From: Emmonsiellopsis sp. PD_33 | Taxonomy: Eukaryota; Ascomycota; Eurotiomycetes; Onygenales; Ajellomycetaceae | NCBI GenBank assembly: GCA_032988165.1 | Contig: JANTQF010000040.1 | Location: 115,835-179,834 of the forward strand | Reading direction: 5' to 3' | Length of the DNA: 64,000 nt | Shown: piece by piece, positions 58,461 to 64,000 of the stretch | How positions within the stretch are numbered: the first letter of the stretch is position 1 | Layout: every line of letters starts with the position of its first letter | Translations under genes and position numbers: made by a program | Notes under the pieces: generated by a model | What the model saw: the letters and a program-made list of their open reading frames with translations, nothing else | What the model was told of the DNA's origin: nothing | Database searches by the model: none

Positions 58461-60864
58461 ATGGTGGGCAAGAAATCCGGGACCGGTGAGGCCCTGCGGA
58501 AAGAGGGTACGCCCATATATGTCTATATATGTTCTGCGTGCGTGGATTGAAACCAGACTGGGCTGACAGTTTTCTCCTAGGCCTCGCGCGGTTCCATAAT
58601 AACATGAGCCTGACGAGTTGGCCCCAGGTTGCGGCAATTAACCAGAAAAACTACTACACGTAAGTGGCCCCCGCTGATGAACTGGATATAGAGGCCATAC
58701 GGCATACAGTTTGCTAAGAGTTGCCATTCACGCTATTTTAGAGAATACCTCAAAAGAGACGACCAAATCCTAGCCTACAGGCTTCAAAATGAGGAAGTGC
58801 GCAACCGCATGGCCAAAAACGCCAAAGATCGTGATAGGGCGCTGGCCATGGACAAATCAAGCGAGCTACCGGTACCTGAGCCCGACGCAGAAGGGGAAGG
58901 CGACACTGTTATGGATGACGTAGACGGGGAGTCCACGGAGGAGCTGGCTGGATCTAAGATCATCGTGATGCATGTAGGAAGCCAGAACCTGCGAGTTGGC
59001 CTCGCGAGCGACGCACTGCCGAAAACGATACCGATGTGTATTGCACGCAAATCTGAAGAGAACGAAGCAGAAGAAGATGGCGCAGAACCCAAACCCAAAC
59101 GATTGAAGTTGGATGATGGGCAGCTCATGGAGCCGGAGAAGATGTTTGGACCAGAGGTATGTCACTTATTTTTCACGTCTGGTTTCTGCCACCATTGCTC
59201 ACAAGCCTCACTATCTATAGTTTTCATCCCAATTCACAACGATGTCTGCGGAGCTCAAGACCCATATGCGCCAAAATAAGCGGCGAACCCTTCCCAACTC
59301 GAAAGAAATGGTAGTCAACTACAACCGCAGGACTGTCCCCGAAACGATCTCCGAGCACAACGACCCACTACGAGTTGAATGGACTGAAATCCCCTCGGAT
59401 CCGAAGCTTGCCCCTGAATACTTTACTGGAGAGGCCGCGTTGAGAATTCCCGACTACTCCAAGCCCCGCTACAAGCTCTCCTGGCCGATCCAGCATGGAT
59501 GGTGCAACGAACGAGACTATAACAACAAAACATTATTATTTTTGGACATCGCACTTATTCTAGAGGATGCTTTAAAGTCCCAGCTAAATTTGGACCCCAA
59601 GAAGGACTGGGGTCAATATTCTTGTGTTTTCGTCATACCGGATCTTTATGAGCGGGCGTATGTCACCCAGATATTGGAGATGTTGATGCGAGAGTTCGGT
59701 TTTGGGCGCGTGTGCTTCGTCCAGGAAAGTCTTGCGGGGACTTTTGGGGCTGGCTACACAACAGCGTGTGTCGTTGATATCGGCGCGCAAAAAACGTCGA
59801 TCTGCTGTGTGGACGAAGGGATGTGCATCGAGAATTCCAGAGTAAACCTCAAGTATGGTGGGGCAGACGTTACCGAAACATTCATCAAAATGATGCTTTT
59901 TGACCATTTCCCATACGAGGAGATCAATCTTAAGCGTCGTTACGATTTCCTCCTTGCAGAAGAGCTAAAAAGGAATATCTGCACCATCAACGAATCTAAT
60001 GTCTCCGTCCAGGTCTTCGACTTCCATCTACGGGCTTCCGGTCAAGATACACGCAAATACACCTTCAAAGCTTATGATGAAGTCCTGCTTGCTCCCATGG
60101 GCTTGTTTCAGCCTACTATATTTGACACCGCCAATAAGCTAAAAGGCAGGAGAAAGTTAATCACTAGGTCTTTGGACTTGTATGATGGGCAACCAAACGA
60201 CCCTACTTCAGCAGCTCAGTCCGAGGTTCTCACAGCCATCGCACCGCCTTTACCAACCAACGGTACCAACAACTCGCAGTCCAACCTGGCTGATATCCAA
60301 TCTACACCAAGCCGTTCGCAGGCCATTAACGCCATTAGTCGTTTGCAAGATATGGATGCCACTCCACGCTCTTCTGTCGCAGGCTCACCCGCACCTGACG
60401 CGATCGGAACTCCTCAACAAGGGGGTTCAGGCACCCCAGCTCCCGCGACTCATGTCACAGCCCCCTCATCTGGTCCCCGACGACCTACTGTGGAGGAACG
60501 GGACGATGTTCTGCCAATATTCCCCCTAGACAGTGCCATCTTCACATCCGTCGCTAATGCCGCACGTCCTGAGGATCGCAAATTTACTGATCTTCTGGGC
60601 GGCATATTGGTTATTGGCGGCGGCTGTCTGATTTCCGGGTTCCATTCGTATCTCGAGGAACGCATGCACCTGAAACGGCCCGAATACGCCAACTCTGTAA
60701 TGGTTGGCACGCCACCGCGGGAGCTAGATCCTCAGGTCGTAGTATGGAAAGGGGCGAGCGTGTTTGCGAAGTTGGATGCCACCAATGATAGCTGGATCGG
60801 GCAGCTGGAGTATGATCGCTTGGGCAGCCGTGTTATGACTTATAAGTGTATGTGGGCGTGGTAG
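58461..60864 (+). CDS. ARP8: Actin-related protein 8, INO80 chromatin remodeller subunit
   Basis: Four exons, 58461-58506, 58581-58659, 58742-59156 and 59221-60864, giving 727 residues. The N-terminal part has a basic start (MVGKKSGTGEALRKEG), then FHNNMSLTSWPQVAAINQKNYYT and an acidic/basic stretch ending PKPKRLKLDDGQ, which looks like a nuclear localisation signal. The actin fold follows: IIVMHVGSQNLRVGLASD (phosphate-loop region), then FVIPDLYERAYVTQILEMLM, then FVQESLAGTFGAGYTTACVVDIGAQKTS, then VNLKYGGADVTE. A Ser/Pro/Thr-rich insertion lies at about residues 490-600, as is usual for ARP8. The C-terminus has GGCLISGFHSYLEERM and WKGASVFAKLD. ARP8 binds nucleosomes or DNA as part of the INO80 module. 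It is upstream of PAF1 on the same strand. Confidence 0.94.
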
Positions 60865-61469
60865 ATGGTTTTTCTTTTTGCCATGGGGTGGGGTTTTTTC
60901 TTCTATTTTTTTCTACTCTCTGACGTAACGTTCTTTGATGGCTAGAGACATATGCAATATCTTGTTATGGCATATTATTTCAATCAATGACTGTTGGGAA
61001 CTAATAATCCTCTTCCTATATCCAATTGTCCTTTCCCCTCAGGGGTCACTCTGGGGGAGATTACATAAGCCAGGCCATCGGCGTCGGGAAAACAGAATTC
61101 CCGGTGTCTGTTTTGCCGACGCGCTAGTCCCCTTCCGATAGGCGGTCACCAACGGCAGAATCGACGACGCCGCTAAGTTTCTCCCAACTCTGAGTGATGT
61201 TTGGTGAACATTCTCTATCTCTAATGACATTTGGCTATTCCACAGGACACCAACATATTTGCTTGGGTATAACCAGCAGCAGGAAGCTCTTTAATCAGTC
61301 TTGCCACACTTTAGGTTTGTCATTCCCACATCTCCCAATCATGGTGGTGAACACCCCAAGCTCTAAACCAGCAATGCAAAGCTCCTGTGTGCCTCCCAGC
61401 TAACCCTCCTTTTGCGCCAGCGCCCAATTCTCCCGCCCCTCCGGCTATTAAAGCCGACGAGAACTCAAA
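60865..61469. other. Intergenic, ARP8 3' / PAF1 promoter
   Basis: 605 bp between tandem genes. T-rich sequence directly after the ARP8 stop (60,868-60,915) is probably part of its 3' UTR and polyadenylation region. The rest should hold the PAF1 promoter. No other feature was seen. Confidence 0.4.
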
Positions 61470-63115
61470 ATGTCGAAGACAAAAGATGGCCATTCGGGCG
61501 AGAGCTACCACCAGGAGTACATCGCCTCGCTGCGGTACCGCAATGACCTCCCGCCCCCCGAGATGCCGCCCAAATTCTTAGAGATCCCCCACGAAGGTCT
61601 AGAGCGGTTTCTAACGCCTGGGTTTGCGTCGAATATGGCGCGGCGCGAGGAACCGAATATCGATGTGGACGCGGAGGGGGGCATGCCGATTGATTTGGTG
61701 GGCATTCCAGGATTGCATCTAGGTGATGAGAGTGGTATGTTCGAATGGCCTTTTTTGACCTAATATCAATTGGTCCTGGGTGGGATAAAGGACTAACGAT
61801 GTTTTTCTGAATAGCTATTATGGCGCCGGAAAATCCCCCTCCAGTGGACGCTGCAGATCTCCCCCTCCTCATGACCCTCGACCAACTCAGAAATCCCGCG
61901 CCGAAGAACTCTAACGTCAGTTTCCTGCGGCGCACGCAGTACATTGCCGCTGGTGCCGGTGCTCGGGGCGCGGATGGAATCCTCAAGAGTACTCCGTTCA
62001 TAGCGCCTGCAAAACAATCTTCCGCCCCTAAGCCTAAACTTTCCCGTGACGATCCCATGCATATCAAGAAATATATCCAAAAGGGATTCGACATCGCATA
62101 TCCTCAAAGCAAACACAAGGGCGACGACACACCAAGCAGAATCAAGGGATTGCCAGCGACAAAAGCCGAGCTCGACGCCTGGGCAACTCCCACGCACCCA
62201 GATAATCCAAAACTAAAACCCGTTGGCTTCTACCCCATCATCCCCGATCTTGGCGGCTTCCCTGACCCAGGCGGCTTCGTGCAATTCAAATTCGACAAAG
62301 CACCAGTCCAAGCATCCCAAGGAAAACGAGACGAGCGCATGGACGTCGGCATCCTCTATCCCTCCCTGCCCGAAGAACGAGTCTGCCAAGAACACGCCAG
62401 CAAGACAGCCCTCCACAAAGCCAACCCATCCCTCTACCCAGACCCAGGCCCAGTGCCATGGGACTTCGACCTCTTCCTCCCCGAAAAACCAGGCACAGCC
62501 GCACAGATCAAGAACAGCCTAAACGTGTCCAACCCAGACCGCGACGATCCATCAAACTACACCAACGAAAGCGCAGACGAGATAAAACACCACCGCTACG
62601 ACCGCATCCGCACCTACGCAACCAGCAGCCAAACCCTCAACCCAGAACAAAAATACAAAGACATTGCCCTCGTCCTCTTCGATCCATCCAAAACCCAACA
62701 CCAGCACCACCGCCTCACCCAAAAAGCAGCCTACTACTACCCCATCCTCGGCAAGACGCGTCTAAAGCCCGAACGCGCCCGCACCATCGCCCAAGCCGGT
62801 CTCGCGCCCACACGGCCCAAGTCAAAGGAAGACCAAATCCACCAGATCCAGGTTACCGTAAGAGATCCCGACGAGGCAGAGGCATATAAGCGCGCCACGC
62901 ATCGGGCGCAGGTCGATTCGGTGTTCTCGAAGACATTGCCCCCGCCGCCGGGGGAAGAGGATGAGGAGGGATATGAGCAGTCGCCGACGGGACCGAAGGA
63001 GGAGGTATTAGCGGAGCGGCCGGCGGGGGGGAAGACGAGGGAGGGGACTGGTGATGGGCGGGAGGAAGGGAGGAGGGGCGGGAGCGTAGAGGAGGATGAG
63101 GAGATGGAGGATTGA
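61470..63115 (+). CDS. PAF1: RNA polymerase II-associated factor 1 (PAF1 complex)
   Basis: Two exons, 61470-61734 and 61815-63115, giving 521 residues. The start MSKTKDGHSGESYHQEYIASLRYRN leads into LPPPEMPPKFLEIP, the conserved N-terminal PAF1 motif. It is followed by LLMTLDQLRNP and SNVSFLRRTQYIA, also family hallmarks. ERARTIAQAGLAP and YKRATHRAQVDSVF are recognisable near the end. The C-terminal 60 residues are Glu/Asp- and Gly-rich, low-complexity and of very high GC. The protein is nuclear and acts with CTR9, LEO1, CDC73 and RTF1 in transcription elongation and histone modification. Confidence 0.93.
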
Positions 63116-64000
63116 TTTATGTTGTTGCCAGTTATTTGGTGTATTTATGGATTTGGTGTTCCGCCTCTTTTTTTTTTTTTTGCTTTTTGCCCTTGGTGGG
63201 TATATATGTGTGTGTTTTTATTTCAAATGAGTTAATTGAATCAACGGGTGGGTGCTATGTATGTTCTCTATACCTACTTACCGTTGCGAGCCTACTACAT
63301 ACCTACCCTACCCGCCTATCGACCCAAGAGGTTCTGACCTGTCCCCCTCTCTCACAGTCCTCCTTACCCCTTTTGATTAGTTGACTAGCATTATCATCTT
63401 GTTCCCATCCAGTTACTTTGGCGTTTGCCCCTTTTTCTTAGGGATTCCAAAACCACCCACCCGGACTCCCCCCTTCCACCTATTTTGCCGGTATTCTTCC
63501 TCTATCTCCGTCTCAGAGAAAATGGGGGCGGTGGGATATACTGTACTGTACTATACTGTACAATATGCAAAGTCACGAGAGAGGAAGTTCGGGAGATAGT
63601 GTCAAGAAGAAAGAAATAGCCCCTGTCTATACAAAAGCAAGCAATTGTTTGTTCCCATCTGTCTTCTGATCAGAATAACTGAGCTCATCCATCGCTGCCC
63701 ATGACTAGTAGGCTGGGTAATAATATAGAGATCATGTATTTGGACACCCTCTCCACATAATATATCAACATGAGCCATCCATCCTCCATTTCTCCCATTC
63801 ATTCATTCATTCATTCATTATTCTAATCGTCTTTGAATAGCAGTTCCATTTTCCCCCTTCTGTTTCCCCTTCACCCCCGCGTCCTTATCTAGTTATTTAC
63901 TTTCGGCTTGGCGTCAGTTGTGCGGAAGGTTTTTCTTTTTCTTTTTTGCTAATGGGTTTACCGGTGAATAGGATCTGGAAACCGAATGTCTCAAGCCTGG
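63116..64000. other. Intergenic to right edge
   Basis: 885 bp with T-rich tracts directly after PAF1 (63,166-63,181, probable 3' UTR) and a (CATT)6 microsatellite at 63,796-63,819. Short overlapping frames show no domain. A neighbouring gene may begin beyond the edge. Confidence 0.4.

Noticed and set aside
61465..62094. 209-codon minus-strand frame opposite PAF1
   Set aside because: Antisense shadow of the PAF1 N-terminal coding region, which carries the family motifs.

Overview
The window looks like chromosomal DNA of a filamentous ascomycete. It has short introns (mostly 50-100 bp) with GT..AG borders, an INO80 subunit gene (ARP8), PAF1 and ARL1, and a fungal non-reducing polyketide synthase. 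It also has an AT-rich transposon island in which every visible LTR difference is a transition, the signature of repeat-induced point mutation (RIP). This fits Eurotiomycetes; an Onygenales-like genome with AT-rich LTR blocks is my guess, not something the sequence proves. No tRNA, rRNA or CRISPR was recognised. All multi-exon models were built by hand from splice signals, and their reading phases add up.

Layout. 1-5,377: the 5' part of a hexose-transporter-like MFS gene running off the left edge, and a six-exon cytochrome P450. 5,378-16,186: a complete Ty1/copia LTR element (112-bp LTRs, TATTT target duplication). Its RNase H region was split by a complete Ty3/gypsy element in the opposite orientation (254-bp LTRs, TAGAC duplication). 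Both are heavily mutated. 17,153-18,759: a rhodopsin-domain (PTH11-like) membrane protein.

19,890-45,243: a secondary-metabolite gene cluster. A 2,291-residue non-reducing PKS (SAT-KS-AT-PT-ACP-ACP-R, no C-methyltransferase) is followed by a flavin hydroxylase, a divergent P450, an AflR-type Zn2Cys6 regulator and a DHA1-type MFS transporter. A 3.56-kb PIF/Harbinger DNA transposon (38,267-41,829) comes next, then a questin-oxidase-like (DUF4243) gene and an FSH-family serine hydrolase transcribed divergently. AflR-type TCG(N5)CGA palindromes occur in the hydroxylase/P450 promoter (two), upstream of the transporter, and between the questin-oxidase-like gene and the hydrolase. The inferred pathway is this: the PKS builds a non-C-methylated aromatic polyketide and releases it reductively as an aldehyde or alcohol. 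The hydrolase could edit the PKS-bound chain as CitA does in citrinin biosynthesis. The flavin enzyme, P450 and questin-oxidase-like enzyme would then oxidise the ring, and the MFS protein would export the product. The product is unknown.

46,485-64,000: ordinary genes. These are a monofunctional catalase, an eight-exon hexose transporter with a 201-bp TA-flanked MITE inside its fourth exon-exon gap (intron 3), ARL1, ARP8 and PAF1. The 3.8 kb between catalase and transporter and the 2.3 kb before ARL1 hold no gene I can support.
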